Source of the DNA: Lachnospiraceae bacterium
GTDB taxonomy: Bacteria > Bacillota > Clostridia > Lachnospirales > Lachnospiraceae
Length of the DNA: 48,069 bases
Direction: 5' to 3'
NCBI GenBank assembly: GCA_022774505.1
Contig: JALFLW010000106.1
Span: 1-48,069, forward strand
How positions within the stretch are numbered: position 1 is the stretch's first letter; every line of letters starts with the position of its first letter. The position numbers and the translations under genes are program-made. Shown here piece by piece: positions 5,750 through 14,863 of this stretch. The notes beneath the pieces are model-generated. The model searched no databases, had not been told where the DNA came from, and worked only from the letters and a program-made list of their open reading frames with translations.

Positions 5750-7909
5750 TCATACCGGATATTCCAGCCGGTACCAGTATCTGATTATCCACTTTTTCCA
5801 GCCTGCTGCCGCCTGCATAATTTCCGCCTGACAGTTTTTCACCGCAGAGATCATGGCAGACAACTGTTCTTTATTCAAATGTAATTCCGCATTCGGATCA
5901 TACCAGAGACACTCCAGAATTTTTCTGACATCCGCCCCCATTTCCTCCTCAGATCTGTCCAGATATTGATACATTTCCTTCATATAAGCCGACATGCAGC
6001 GTATCCTTTTTATTATTTCTTCCTGCTCCATTTCACGGACACGTCTGCGCCATACGATCTGCCTGTAAATCCACAATGATGTCATGAAAACCATCAATAA
6101 AATCACAATTATACCGGCAATGATCCACAATCTGTTTTTCTCTGAAGGGAATTTTTTCGTTTCCCCCTGCTTCTGCGGCTTTGTTTCTTCCAATTCCTGC
6201 TGCCCGGATACCGTTTCCTCCTGCTGCAGTGATGTTTTTTTCTGTTGCGGCAGCTCTTTATAATATCCCGGAGTCACATCTACCGGAATCCATCCCACTC
6301 CCTCTTTATATATTTCCACCCAGGCATGAGCATCCCCAGCCGTAACATTTATCTTTCCTTTTCCCTGTACAAGATACCCCTCCACATAACGTGCAGGCAC
6401 ATTAAACCAGCGATACATCATAGTTCCTGTAGAAGCATAATCCGCAGAAGTCCATTCCGGTTCTTTTTCTCCCTGCTCCGACAGGACTATCCGGATATTG
6501 TCCGTAATATCGGACAGTTTCGATTTTTTTTCATCAAATTCTTCCGAAAATTCTTCTTTTTCTTTTTTATCAACTGACATATAATGTTTTTTTACAAACT
6601 TTCGGTAATCTTTTTCTGCCATCCGATAGCTGCCTGAAATCTTATTCTCATCATAAGCTTCATCCAGCCACCCTGTTCCATTATAACTGATCAGTTCGTC
6701 CTGTGGTGTCACATGAACATGATATTTTGCAATCCCGTCTTTTCTGTCGCTGAGTACATTTATATCCTGCTGTATTCCTGAGATTTTTGTCAGATCTTCA
6801 AAGGAAATGCCATATGGAAGATAGCGGTACTTTTTATAAGCATTTTTATTATCTACCGTCACTTCCACGCTCTCCTGCCTGAAATCTGTCTTTTTTATCT
6901 CTGAGGATGCTGTCAGATAACAGTCCAACTGTGAAAGCGGATGAAATCCTTTTTCCATATAACTTTTAATCATTCCTTCGTACTTTTTTCCATAGCATGT
7001 AGGGTCTAACGGCTGCCATTTATTTTTTTGAAACACACTGCCTGTATATCCCTTCAGATAAAGCATTGATTCCTTAGAAACCGTCACCTCCAGCCGTAGC
7101 TCATCCGATGTGTTTATCTGTCTACTCAACTTCCCTTCCGGATAATCCGCAGTTCCAAATCTCACTTGTTCTGCTTTGTCATTTACGGACTCTTTTAATG
7201 CCGCAATCCTTTCACTGGGACGATAAGACATATTATGGAAGCAGACCATCCCTGCTCCGCCAAAAAGCAGCAAAAGCACCAGAATACTCAAAGCATATGC
7301 TCTTTCATCAATAATCTCTGCCCTGCTATAAGCATATGTCCCCAATATAGACATTGCTGCCCATGCCATAGGAAGTCCCGTAAACGGCATACGCAGATAC
7401 ACACTGCCCACCAGTATCGGCACCCAGCACAAAAGCACGATCAAACTGTGTCTGCCCGCTATCGCACGACACATATATCCTGCCAAAAAGGCAGCAAAGC
7501 ATGCCAATGCCGCCACATATGCCAGCTCCATACTTCCACATTCGGGAACAGAAAAATAATCAAACGCCTGTCCCGTTACATAATTATACTGTGCTATTAC
7601 CTGATTCAAAAAATCCAAAAAACCCGCTGCAATATAATTACTGCTAACCACGCCACCGGCTCCTATGAGAAGAAGCAGGATCACACACCCATATAAAAAT
7701 CTTTTGGAATTTTGATTCAGCCAGAAAAAGAAAACAGAAGCAGCCACCGGCAGAATAATTGCCGGCAGATATGACTTGTCACTTTGAAACATCCACTGCA
7801 GACAAAATATCATGCCCCCGGTGGTAAGCATTGTCAATATTAAAACAGACCAGGAGGTTTCACTCACAGATGGTCTGTTTTCAATGATCCGGAATCCGCT
7901 CTTTTCCAT
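5750..7909 (-). CDS. transglutaminase-like membrane protein, catalytic Cys replaced by Ser
   Basis: 719-residue membrane protein of the DUF3488/transglutaminase/DUF4129 architecture that often accompanies MoxR and DUF58 proteins. About six N-terminal membrane helices (residues 15-225) are followed by an extracytoplasmic region and a transglutaminase core around 480-550. A Gln/Lys-rich linker follows, then one helix (about 593-615) and a cytoplasmic C-terminal tail. In the core, His528 (DAHAWVEIY) and Asp544 (PVDVTPG) of the catalytic triad are present. The position of the nucleophilic Cys holds Ser488 (TSADYAS, codon TCT at 6446-6448). The ATG at 7909 has AAAGGAG upstream; a TTG at 7924 overlapping the DUF58 stop is less likely. 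It may be a non-catalytic binding or sensing protein. Confidence 0.88.
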   Translation of the reverse strand: MEKSGFRIIENRPSVSETSWSVLILTMLTTGGMIFCLQWMFQSDKSYLPAIILPVAASVFFFWLNQNSKRFLYGCVILLLLIGAGGVVSSNYIAAGFLDFLNQVIAQYNYVTGQAFDYFSVPECGSMELAYVAALACFAAFLAGYMCRAIAGRHSLIVLLCWVPILVGSVYLRMPFTGLPMAWAAMSILGTYAYSRAEIIDERAYALSILVLLLLFGGAGMVCFHNMSYRPSERIAALKESVNDKAEQVRFGTADYPEGKLSRQINTSDELRLEVTVSKESMLYLKGYTGSVFQKNKWQPLDPTCYGKKYEGMIKSYMEKGFHPLSQLDCYLTASSEIKKTDFRQESVEVTVDNKNAYKKYRYLPYGISFEDLTKISGIQQDINVLSDRKDGIAKYHVHVTPQDELISYNGTGWLDEAYDENKISGSYRMAEKDYRKFVKKHYMSVDKKEKEEFSEEFDEKKSKLSDITDNIRIVLSEQGEKEPEWTSADYASTGTMMYRWFNVPARYVEGYLVQGKGKINVTAGDAHAWVEIYKEGVGWIPVDVTPGYYKELPQQKKTSLQQEETVSGQQELEETKPQKQGETKKFPSEKNRLWIIAGIIVILLMVFMTSLWIYRQIVWRRRVREMEQEEIIKRIRCMSAYMKEMYQYLDRSEEEMGADVRKILECLWYDPNAELHLNKEQLSAMISAVKNCQAEIMQAAAGWKKWIIRYWYRLEYPV

Positions 7910-7920
7910 TTCTGCTCCTT

Positions 7921-8988
7921 TCAAAATGAATCTGCCACGATATGCATCACCTGTGGGTACTCACTATACCAATCTGCTATTCCCTGATCTGTCACCAGAA
8001 TTACAGAAGCATACTTATTCAACACATGATGCTCTGCCATATAATTCTCCATGCAGTCCCTGCTCCAGGTTAATTGTCCATCCAGAAGTCTCTGTTCATA
8101 CCAGTCACGGGACTTTGACTCCTGTATACTGTAAAGAGAACACGATGCACCTTCCTCCCGCAACAAAACAGCATCATAGAATATCTGTTCCTGTAATAAC
8201 AGTTCCGATACATTCAATAACTTTTGTGCCAGTAAATTTCTGGCATCCTCATTATTTTCCATTTCCGATGACAATGCCATCATCAGGATAACTTCCTGAC
8301 TTGTGGGCATATCCAGCTCCTTTACAACTTTATGTCCCAGCTTTTTCGATAGTTTCCAATGTATGCTCTTTATCGTATCTCCCTTTTGATAATCCCTTAA
8401 ATTCAAAATTTCCGTAATATCATTGCCCTTTTTGTGGACATATCGTTCCTCATTTGTCTCTTCTTTTTGCTGATAGAGCTCTGCTATATCAGCGGATAGT
8501 TCCAATGTTTCAGGATAAATATAGCAGTCGTCCCCACCCGTGAACGCAGCTTTAAACCCTGATATTCCCAACAGATCCCTGACACAGACACTTTGAATAT
8601 CCACTTCGACCTTTCCGCAATAAAGACTTTCTACCTGAAATTTATAGTTTGAATCGTGCCTTGGCAATACTGCCGTACAAAATTTTCTCTTCACACAAGA
8701 ATCCGTAAGGAGATTCCTCAGTTCCATTTCTATCTGTACCTGAAATGCAGGACACCATGAGCGGTTATGTATTACTGTTCCGACAGAAATTATATTTTTT
8801 TCTGTATCTTTTTGTCGCACATGTGTCTCCACCGATATCCTTCCCGCCGCCATGACATTTAAAAAAACCAGTACCGGCACAACTGCCACAAGGATAACTA
8901 CCAGAAGTAATGCTGCTTTAGAATTACTCCACAGATAAAACAGAACTGCCAACGCAATCCATAATAAATAAAAAAGTCTTTTCCTCAT
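7921..8988 (-). CDS. DUF58 domain protein
   Basis: 355 residues. Two N-terminal membrane helices (about 4-22 and 25-47) are followed by a beta-rich segment and the DUF58 signature around residues 190-235 (LRDYQKGDTIKSIHWKLSKK), which belongs to a von Willebrand A-like fold. Proteins of this type partner with MoxR ATPases and transglutaminase-like membrane proteins; their exact job is not established. The start has GGGGAGG 4 bases upstream. The stop lies just before the ribosome site of the next gene, which suggests translational coupling. Confidence 0.9.
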   Translation of the reverse strand: MRKRLFYLLWIALAVLFYLWSNSKAALLLVVILVAVVPVLVFLNVMAAGRISVETHVRQKDTEKNIISVGTVIHNRSWCPAFQVQIEMELRNLLTDSCVKRKFCTAVLPRHDSNYKFQVESLYCGKVEVDIQSVCVRDLLGISGFKAAFTGGDDCYIYPETLELSADIAELYQQKEETNEERYVHKKGNDITEILNLRDYQKGDTIKSIHWKLSKKLGHKVVKELDMPTSQEVILMMALSSEMENNEDARNLLAQKLLNVSELLLQEQIFYDAVLLREEGASCSLYSIQESKSRDWYEQRLLDGQLTWSRDCMENYMAEHHVLNKYASVILVTDQGIADWYSEYPQVMHIVADSF

Positions 8989-9030
8989 TGTGCCTCCCCA
9001 CGTTCTTCCGATATCATTTATTTGTCATGA

Positions 9031-9987
9031 TCATTTGCGAAGTAATTTAGGTTTTTCTACATTCTCCGCAATTTCCCCCAGAATACCTGCTGCCGTAATC
9101 CCCGTTCTCTTTGCTCTGGAACTAAGCAGCAGACGATGTGCACAGCAATCCTCGTAAACTGCCAGTACATCCTCCGGTGTAACAAAATCTCTGCCCTCAC
9201 AGACAGCGTGGGATTTCGACATCTGTGCCATCGCACCAATTCCGCGTGGACTGATTCCCAGTTCTATCTGTGGGTTCTCTCTGGTTGCCTCGCACAGATG
9301 GATTAAATATAAAAGAACTTCCTCACTTACTTTCATATTTTTGATATATTTCTGAAGCTCCACTACCTGTTTTGCCGATAAAACAGGTTTTACCGGCTCC
9401 ATAATGTCATGTTCCGATATATTCTGCAATATCTCCAGCTGACTCTGCGTATCCGGATAGCCTACTGACAAACGGATCATGAAACGATCCAGCTGTGAAT
9501 CGGGCAGTGGCTGTGTTCCACCACTGGTCACCGGATTCTGTGTGGCGATAACGACAAACGGATCTAATAATAAATGGGTCACGCCATCCACGGTCACTCT
9601 TCCCTCTGCCATAGCCTCCAGAAGGGCAGACTGTGTCTTGGAAGAGGTTCTGTTGATCTCATCTCCCAGCAGCAGATTGCACCCTGCTGCCGCCCCTTCC
9701 ATATATTCAAAGGCATTTGTCTGTTCATTAAAAACAGACATACCTACAATATCACTTGGCATTGTATCCGGTGTGAACTGTATTCTCTTATTCTTAAAAC
9801 CCAATGCCTTGGAAAATGCCATGGCAAGTGTGGTTTTTCCAAGTCCCGGTACATCTTCCAACAACACATGTCCGGATGCCAGGATCGCCATGATGATCTT
9901 TCTTATCACATCATCTTTTCCCTTTATTACTTTGGCCACTTCTTTCGTAAGAACATCCACATTTTTTTGAATCTCTCTGCTCTCCAT
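9031..9987 (-). CDS. MoxR-family AAA+ ATPase
   Basis: 318-residue cytoplasmic AAA+ ATPase of the MoxR family. Walker A is GLGKTT at residues 48-53, Walker B is LLLGDEINR near 110, and sensor/arginine-finger regions follow (ATQNPV; LDRFMIRL). The C-terminal AAA lid contains the family block SPRGIGAMAQMSKSHA. MoxR proteins act as chaperones that assemble or activate partner complexes. The partner here is most likely the DUF58 protein encoded 42 bases downstream. The start has AAGAGGA upstream; it follows the LRR gene by 24 bases. Confidence 0.94.
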   Translation of the reverse strand: MESREIQKNVDVLTKEVAKVIKGKDDVIRKIIMAILASGHVLLEDVPGLGKTTLAMAFSKALGFKNKRIQFTPDTMPSDIVGMSVFNEQTNAFEYMEGAAAGCNLLLGDEINRTSSKTQSALLEAMAEGRVTVDGVTHLLLDPFVVIATQNPVTSGGTQPLPDSQLDRFMIRLSVGYPDTQSQLEILQNISEHDIMEPVKPVLSAKQVVELQKYIKNMKVSEEVLLYLIHLCEATRENPQIELGISPRGIGAMAQMSKSHAVCEGRDFVTPEDVLAVYEDCCAHRLLLSSRAKRTGITAAGILGEIAENVEKPKLLRK

Positions 9988-10011
9988 ATATTTCCTCTTT
10001 TCTATATAGTC

Positions 10012-11937
10012 CTATTCGTCAGTGCTATCCTTGTACTCGACTTCTAACCCCTCATGTCCGGTTGTATCCAGTTTTCCCTGCAGTTCGACCGGGCAGCTTA
10101 TTTTTTCCAGCTGCATGTTCCGGGAAATATCAAGACCCTGCAGTTTTGGATTTCCTATACACTGTAATATTTTCAATGTTCCTGCCCCCGTAATATCAAG
10201 GCTTGTAAGGTCATTATCATTACAGTACAATTCTTCCAATTTGGAATTGTCGACTTTTAAGGTCTGTAAATAATTTCCCGAACAGTTCAATATCTTTAGA
10301 TTTTCATTGGCACTTACATCTAAATTTTCCAGATCCAAATCCTGACAATATAATTTCTCAAGCTTTGGATTTTCCAACAGATTGATCTTTTCAAAAGAAG
10401 CCAGACTGCAATCCAGTATTTTCAGCGATGGAAGTCCTGAAAAATCAACATTTCCCGAAACATCTATTCCCGAACAGGTTAATTCTTCCAGACTATCACT
10501 TTGCAGATTAACACTTTCAAGATTTGCATAGGATATATTCAATTTCTTCAAATAGTCATTATTGGATATATCAATCTTATCAATCTCCAGATTCCCCAGA
10601 TTAAGTTCCCGCAAATTAGGAAGCTTTGATACCGTAAAACCCTTCAAACTTGTATTATCCAGATTTAAGACTTCAAGCCCCTCCATGTTCTGATATCTGA
10701 ACAGATCAATAGAGGTCTCTGAACAATCCAGTTCTTTCAGCGATGGTATCGCATAATCCCATGTATAGATCGATGCACCTGCCAGATTAAGCTTTGTCAA
10801 CGAATCGTTTTGCCCGCACTCAAATCCCTCATCATTAAAGTCCTCGTTATTATGAGCATCGACATCATTTAACTGTGCACAGCCTGTAATATTCAGTTTT
10901 TTCAGATTATTACTGTAACAATACAAAATCTGCAAAGCCGGACATTTTGTCACATTCAATTCTTTTAGTTTATTAGACTGGCAATACAAAAGCATTAAAT
11001 TTTCCTGATTCAGCTTTAGCGCAGTTATTTTATTAGATTGACAGTCTAACTCTGTCAACTCCTTACAGCTGTTTACCTCAAGCTCTTCCAATTGATTCTG
11101 ATAGCATTTCAAGATCAAAAGCTTTTTATTCTCACTTACATCAATATCTGTAATCTGATTTGCAGAACAGTCAATTTCCATCAGCTCTGAAAGTCCACGA
11201 AAGCTTACCTTTCCCTTAATGGATGTCTTGCTCCAGCTGATGCCCGTCAACCTGCCAGTGGTATCCCATGTATACTCCTTGTTGTCCAGATCTTCACTGA
11301 CATGCTGACCATCCTGATTCACATTCTTGATCAGTGCCCTCAATGTTTCCACATCCGGCAGATATTTTCCACTTGCATCATACGGCTGCTGCGTCGGTTT
11401 GGCTGTCTGGGCTGTTGTTTCCTTAGGTATCTCCGTATTTCTCACGTCCGGAGTACCGGATGGCTTACTATCCGGTACTGTCGTTACCGGAGCACTTACC
11501 ACCGGTGTCTGTGTCACATCAGTAGTCGGAGCAGGTACTGCAGAGGCAGTAACTTTTGTCGGTGCCTGTGAGACCTTCCCAGCCGGTGCTTTTGTTGTCT
11601 GATTCTTTTTATTTGCTTTTACATTGATGACGCATACATATTTTTTCTTGCCGACAACTGCCTGCACCTTTGCCTTACCTTTCTTTTTCGCCGTGATCCA
11701 TACTACATACTTTCCTTTTTGTTTCATGGAGATATTTTTCTTCCCCTTAATAATCTTCCATTTTGGTTTTTTCTTCTCTCCTGACAGTTTGATTTTCTTT
11801 TTGGCCCCAATCTTTAACTGTATCTTCGTCATGGAAAGTCCTTTTTTAGCAGCTGCACCTGCCGGCATCACATTTCCCACAGTAAGACTTGCCGCCAGCA
11901 ATACAGCCAGTGTTTTACTTATTCTTTTCCTCATCAT
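10012..11937 (-). CDS. secreted leucine-rich-repeat protein with N-terminal Big_2-like domain
   Basis: 641 residues with a signal peptide (about residues 1-30, cleavage near AGAAA). A very lysine-rich Ig-like (Big_2) domain spans about 33-110, and a Thr/Pro linker about 115-190. From about 220 to the end there are leucine-rich repeats of about 20-24 residues, patterned like LxxLDCxxNxLxxL with many Cys and Asn at fixed places. No LPxTG motif or C-terminal helix is present, so it is probably secreted or held by charge to the wall. It likely binds host, plant or cell-wall ligands; that is inference. It sits between the Ig membrane protein (18 bases) and moxR (24 bases). The start has AAAGGAG 8-9 bases upstream. 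Confidence 0.85.
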   Translation of the reverse strand: MMRKRISKTLAVLLAASLTVGNVMPAGAAAKKGLSMTKIQLKIGAKKKIKLSGEKKKPKWKIIKGKKNISMKQKGKYVVWITAKKKGKAKVQAVVGKKKYVCVINVKANKKNQTTKAPAGKVSQAPTKVTASAVPAPTTDVTQTPVVSAPVTTVPDSKPSGTPDVRNTEIPKETTAQTAKPTQQPYDASGKYLPDVETLRALIKNVNQDGQHVSEDLDNKEYTWDTTGRLTGISWSKTSIKGKVSFRGLSELMEIDCSANQITDIDVSENKKLLILKCYQNQLEELEVNSCKELTELDCQSNKITALKLNQENLMLLYCQSNKLKELNVTKCPALQILYCYSNNLKKLNITGCAQLNDVDAHNNEDFNDEGFECGQNDSLTKLNLAGASIYTWDYAIPSLKELDCSETSIDLFRYQNMEGLEVLNLDNTSLKGFTVSKLPNLRELNLGNLEIDKIDISNNDYLKKLNISYANLESVNLQSDSLEELTCSGIDVSGNVDFSGLPSLKILDCSLASFEKINLLENPKLEKLYCQDLDLENLDVSANENLKILNCSGNYLQTLKVDNSKLEELYCNDNDLTSLDITGAGTLKILQCIGNPKLQGLDISRNMQLEKISCPVELQGKLDTTGHEGLEVEYKDSTDE

Positions 11938-11955
11938 ATTTCCTGCTCCTTTTTA

Positions 11956-13290
11956 TTAATTTCTTTTATAAATATATGTTATCTGCAGATCCAATACACG
12001 ATTTGCTGTGTACTTTTCTCCTTTTACCTGCTTTTCTTTTCCATCTGCTACGACACCTACTTTTTCCAATATATAATCTTTTCCTTTGTATGTCTCCGGA
12101 GCCTTAAGAATCCAGTCATACTCTTCGTCCGGTGACTCTATCTTTTCTTTCTTTTGCTCTGTCCCTATCAACTTATCTCCATCATAATATTTATTGATAT
12201 AGGTAACATAAGCCTGCCGCACTGTATAGGTACCCTTAATCGTAAATTCCTGATAAGTGATCGCAAAACTCCCTGTTCCCTCTTTACGGGTATCTATCTT
12301 TGTCATGGTAAACTGGTCATCTTCCAGATCATATTCCGTGTCATCCGCCATATGTGCAGTAACACTCACATCAGATTTTGTAACATCCTCACCCACATAA
12401 AGTCTGTCCTTCTCATCCCAGTCAAGCTCCAGATGATCAATATGATTGTTCACTGTATACCGCAGCCGGCACACCGCACCCCCATAGGCTATTGTCATAA
12501 TATGCTGGCCAATGGAATCATTTTTTAATCCACTGATGGTATACTCCGAAGCCGAAAGAGTTTTCTCTTTTCCCGAAGACATTTTCGCCTTAACGACCAT
12601 AGAATCCTTCGGAATTGCTTTTCCGTAGATTAAAGAATCCTTTTCTTTCCAGGTACATGTCAGAAGTATTACTTTATCCGGATCGGCTGTTTTCTCCGGA
12701 TCCGGCGTCTTCGTCGGATGTGTATCCGGTTTCGTCGTAGGCTTTGTCGTCGGTTTCGCAGTCGGCCCTACACTCTCCAGAGGTCTATCCTCTTGCGGAT
12801 CAACAGGCTGCTTAGAAGGTGCATCCGGAGGAATCTCTGTAGAATCTACATCTGTCGGACGGGTTGTTTCCTGTGCCGGTCCCGGCGTTTCCCCTCCGTT
12901 TCCGTCACCATTTCCCTTTCCTTTGTCATCCCCACTTCCATCGTCTCCGGTCCTGCTGTCCCCTGCCGGATCATCTCCTTCTGTCTTTTTGTCACTATGC
13001 TCGCTTTTCTTTTTGTCCGGAGAATCATCACTGGAAATATTGGGATCGGATTCTTCCTCCTGCTGCTGTTTTTCCTCCGGAGAAGCCGTTTCTTTCGTCT
13101 CCTCATCAGCCGGACTTTCTCCCTTGTCAGCCATCTGCTCTTTTTTTAACTTCAGGGTGTCATCATATGCATAAATATGTGATGTCCTGTCACATCTGGA
13201 TAATATAAACCAGCTCACACCTCCTGCCAGCAAGAGTACCAGCAGGAAGAGAAGACCTTCCCACCATTTGCGTTTCTTTTCTGGAGTCAC
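11956..13290 (-). CDS. membrane-anchored protein with disordered stalk and Ig-like domains
   Basis: 444 residues. A single helix (about 12-30) anchors the N terminus. An acidic, Lys/Glu/Asp/Gly-rich disordered stalk (about 55-150) follows, then a Pro/Thr stalk with TKP repeats to about 205. Two or more bacterial Ig-like domains come next (about 208-285 and 288-360), and a C-terminal domain of about 75 residues resembling MucBP-type or beta-sandwich modules. The start is GTG with GGGGGG upstream. The gene overlaps nothing and lies 12 bases after the NlpC/P60 gene. I do not recognise a specific family; a surface stalk or adhesin is the best guess. Confidence 0.75.
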   Translation of the reverse strand: MTPEKKRKWWEGLLFLLVLLLAGGVSWFILSRCDRTSHIYAYDDTLKLKKEQMADKGESPADEETKETASPEEKQQQEEESDPNISSDDSPDKKKSEHSDKKTEGDDPAGDSRTGDDGSGDDKGKGNGDGNGGETPGPAQETTRPTDVDSTEIPPDAPSKQPVDPQEDRPLESVGPTAKPTTKPTTKPDTHPTKTPDPEKTADPDKVILLTCTWKEKDSLIYGKAIPKDSMVVKAKMSSGKEKTLSASEYTISGLKNDSIGQHIMTIAYGGAVCRLRYTVNNHIDHLELDWDEKDRLYVGEDVTKSDVSVTAHMADDTEYDLEDDQFTMTKIDTRKEGTGSFAITYQEFTIKGTYTVRQAYVTYINKYYDGDKLIGTEQKKEKIESPDEEYDWILKAPETYKGKDYILEKVGVVADGKEKQVKGEKYTANRVLDLQITYIYKRN

Positions 13291-13302
13291 CGTGTCCCCC
13301 CT

Positions 13303-14838
13303 TTACATCTTCCCAACAATACCTACTCCGTATCCGTAATAACCGTCTGTACGATTTGCCCATTTAACTACTACAACAGGTTTATTATTCTCCCATCCAT
13401 AGAATTCATAACCTATGATCATTTCTACATGATATATTCCCCTGTAACGACCATTTGAAGCCCCTGTCTCAAACATCAGGTCGCCGGCTTTAAACTTTAA
13501 TTTCTGTGCGTTTTTCCGGCTAAATCCGCCTTTTAACATTTTATGGCGGGCTGCCATATACTGGGCCTCAGCTGCTGCCGTAGGCGCATAACTTACAGCT
13601 CCAAATCTGTATCCGTATTTTGAATACGCTCTCCATACAAGGGAACTGCAGTCATAATATCCTTTTTGCATTCTCTTTGGCTGACTATACTGACTTGTTC
13701 TTGCCATATGCTGTGCCCGCCTGATCACTTTTTTCTTCCTGGCAGTTGTTACGGATATTACACATCCCAGCTTTACATCTCCAAACTTAGCACTGATAAT
13801 TGTATTTCCCTCTTTTTTACTGCGTACCTTTCCTTTGGAAGTCACGGATGCCACAGCCGGACGACTGGATTTCCATGTGATCTTTCCTTTGTATCCTTTA
13901 ATCTTCATCGCCTTCGTTTTATTTTTGACCAGAAGAACAGAGCTTGCGTTGAACGAAACCACAGCAACCGTCAGATGCACCTTGTACTCTTTTCCGTACA
14001 GATTTACGGTCAATGTTGTTTTACCTGCCGTTGTACAGGAAAGCACCAGATTTCCCTTGGTGATTCCTGACTCTACATACATTTTCTTGTTAGATGAGGT
14101 TACGCTGTATACCAGATCTTCATTTTTATTTTCATCAAAAATGCTGCTCGCCCCACCTTTAATAGCAATCTTCACCTCTGAACTATCACCGTAGTTTCCT
14201 TTTACCTGATATATTGTCACCTTGTTCTTTGCCAGAGTAACCTTTGACATATCCGGATAAACAGCTATTGTATAGGTATAGTCAAATATCTTTTGCCCAT
14301 CTGTATCATATCCCCAGACATCCATATTTGTCTGTCCTGCTTTGACCGCCTTATATTGTCCCTCTTCTGTCACCTGCAATATACTGCTGTCATCGGCAGA
14401 ATATTGGATCTTGACAAGTTTATCTAAAATATAAGAATCATACACCTTACGATCAATATCAAATTCTCCGGACACTCCTACCGTAAGAATGATCTTCTCA
14501 TCTTGATCCCCAAGATATGTATCTGCCTTTGGTTTTGCTGTCACCAATGGCTGCGGGCTGCTCGTTGGCTTCGGTGTCATGGTCGGACGAGGCGTTCTCG
14601 TCGGACGAGGTGTTTTTGTTGGTCTCGGTGTAACGATCCCACCTCCTGTTGTTACCGCCGTAGGCTTCCCTGTTGCCGTTGCCGATACCCTGGGGCCGGT
14701 AGTGTTTCCACCTGCATAACTGTCTCCTGCTGCGGATACCTTCACCACGGATCCCATCGGAGGCAATATCATACCTATCACAATTGCTGCCGTTATCCCC
14801 CATGCTGTGACTAATTTGTTCTTTTTTGAATACTTCAA
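13303..14838 (-). CDS. secreted NlpC/P60-type peptidase with Ig-like domains
   Basis: 511 residues from a TTG start (AAGGAAGGAG 8 bases upstream). An earlier ATG at 14895 would overlap addA by 32 bases and lacks a ribosome site. There is a signal peptide or anchor at about 8-38, then a Thr/Pro stalk with six-residue RPTxTP repeats (about 75-100). Ig-like (Big_2) domains follow at about 105-365. The C-terminal NlpC/P60 fold has catalytic Cys397 (YYDCSSLVW) and His470 (GIYHVEMII); a polar third residue near 495 is plausible. It is expected to cut peptidoglycan stem peptides outside the cell. It follows addA by 25 bases. Confidence 0.87.
   Translation of the reverse strand: MKYSKKNKLVTAWGITAAIVIGMILPPMGSVVKVSAAGDSYAGGNTTGPRVSATATGKPTAVTTGGGIVTPRPTKTPRPTRTPRPTMTPKPTSSPQPLVTAKPKADTYLGDQDEKIILTVGVSGEFDIDRKVYDSYILDKLVKIQYSADDSSILQVTEEGQYKAVKAGQTNMDVWGYDTDGQKIFDYTYTIAVYPDMSKVTLAKNKVTIYQVKGNYGDSSEVKIAIKGGASSIFDENKNEDLVYSVTSSNKKMYVESGITKGNLVLSCTTAGKTTLTVNLYGKEYKVHLTVAVVSFNASSVLLVKNKTKAMKIKGYKGKITWKSSRPAVASVTSKGKVRSKKEGNTIISAKFGDVKLGCVISVTTARKKKVIRRAQHMARTSQYSQPKRMQKGYYDCSSLVWRAYSKYGYRFGAVSYAPTAAAEAQYMAARHKMLKGGFSRKNAQKLKFKAGDLMFETGASNGRYRGIYHVEMIIGYEFYGWENNKPVVVVKWANRTDGYYGYGVGIVGKM
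14554..14633 (-). repeat. 18-base tandem repeats encoding RPTxTP units
   Basis: About four imperfect 18-base units (core GGACGAGG.GT.. on the plus strand) encode the Pro/Thr stalk of the NlpC/P60 protein. Such repeats can vary in copy number between strains. Confidence 0.6.
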
Positions 14839-14863
14839 TTGAATTGCTCCTTCCTTGTACCTT

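Noticed and set aside
12718..13174. Several overlapping plus-strand frames rich in Arg or Ser
   Set aside because: They are the complement of the disordered, low-complexity stalk of the minus-strand Ig protein and have no ribosome sites.
14554..14633. Short tandem repeats considered as a CRISPR fragment
   Set aside because: Units are 18 bases, in frame, and encode the RPTxTP stalk of a secreted protein; there are no spacers or cas genes.
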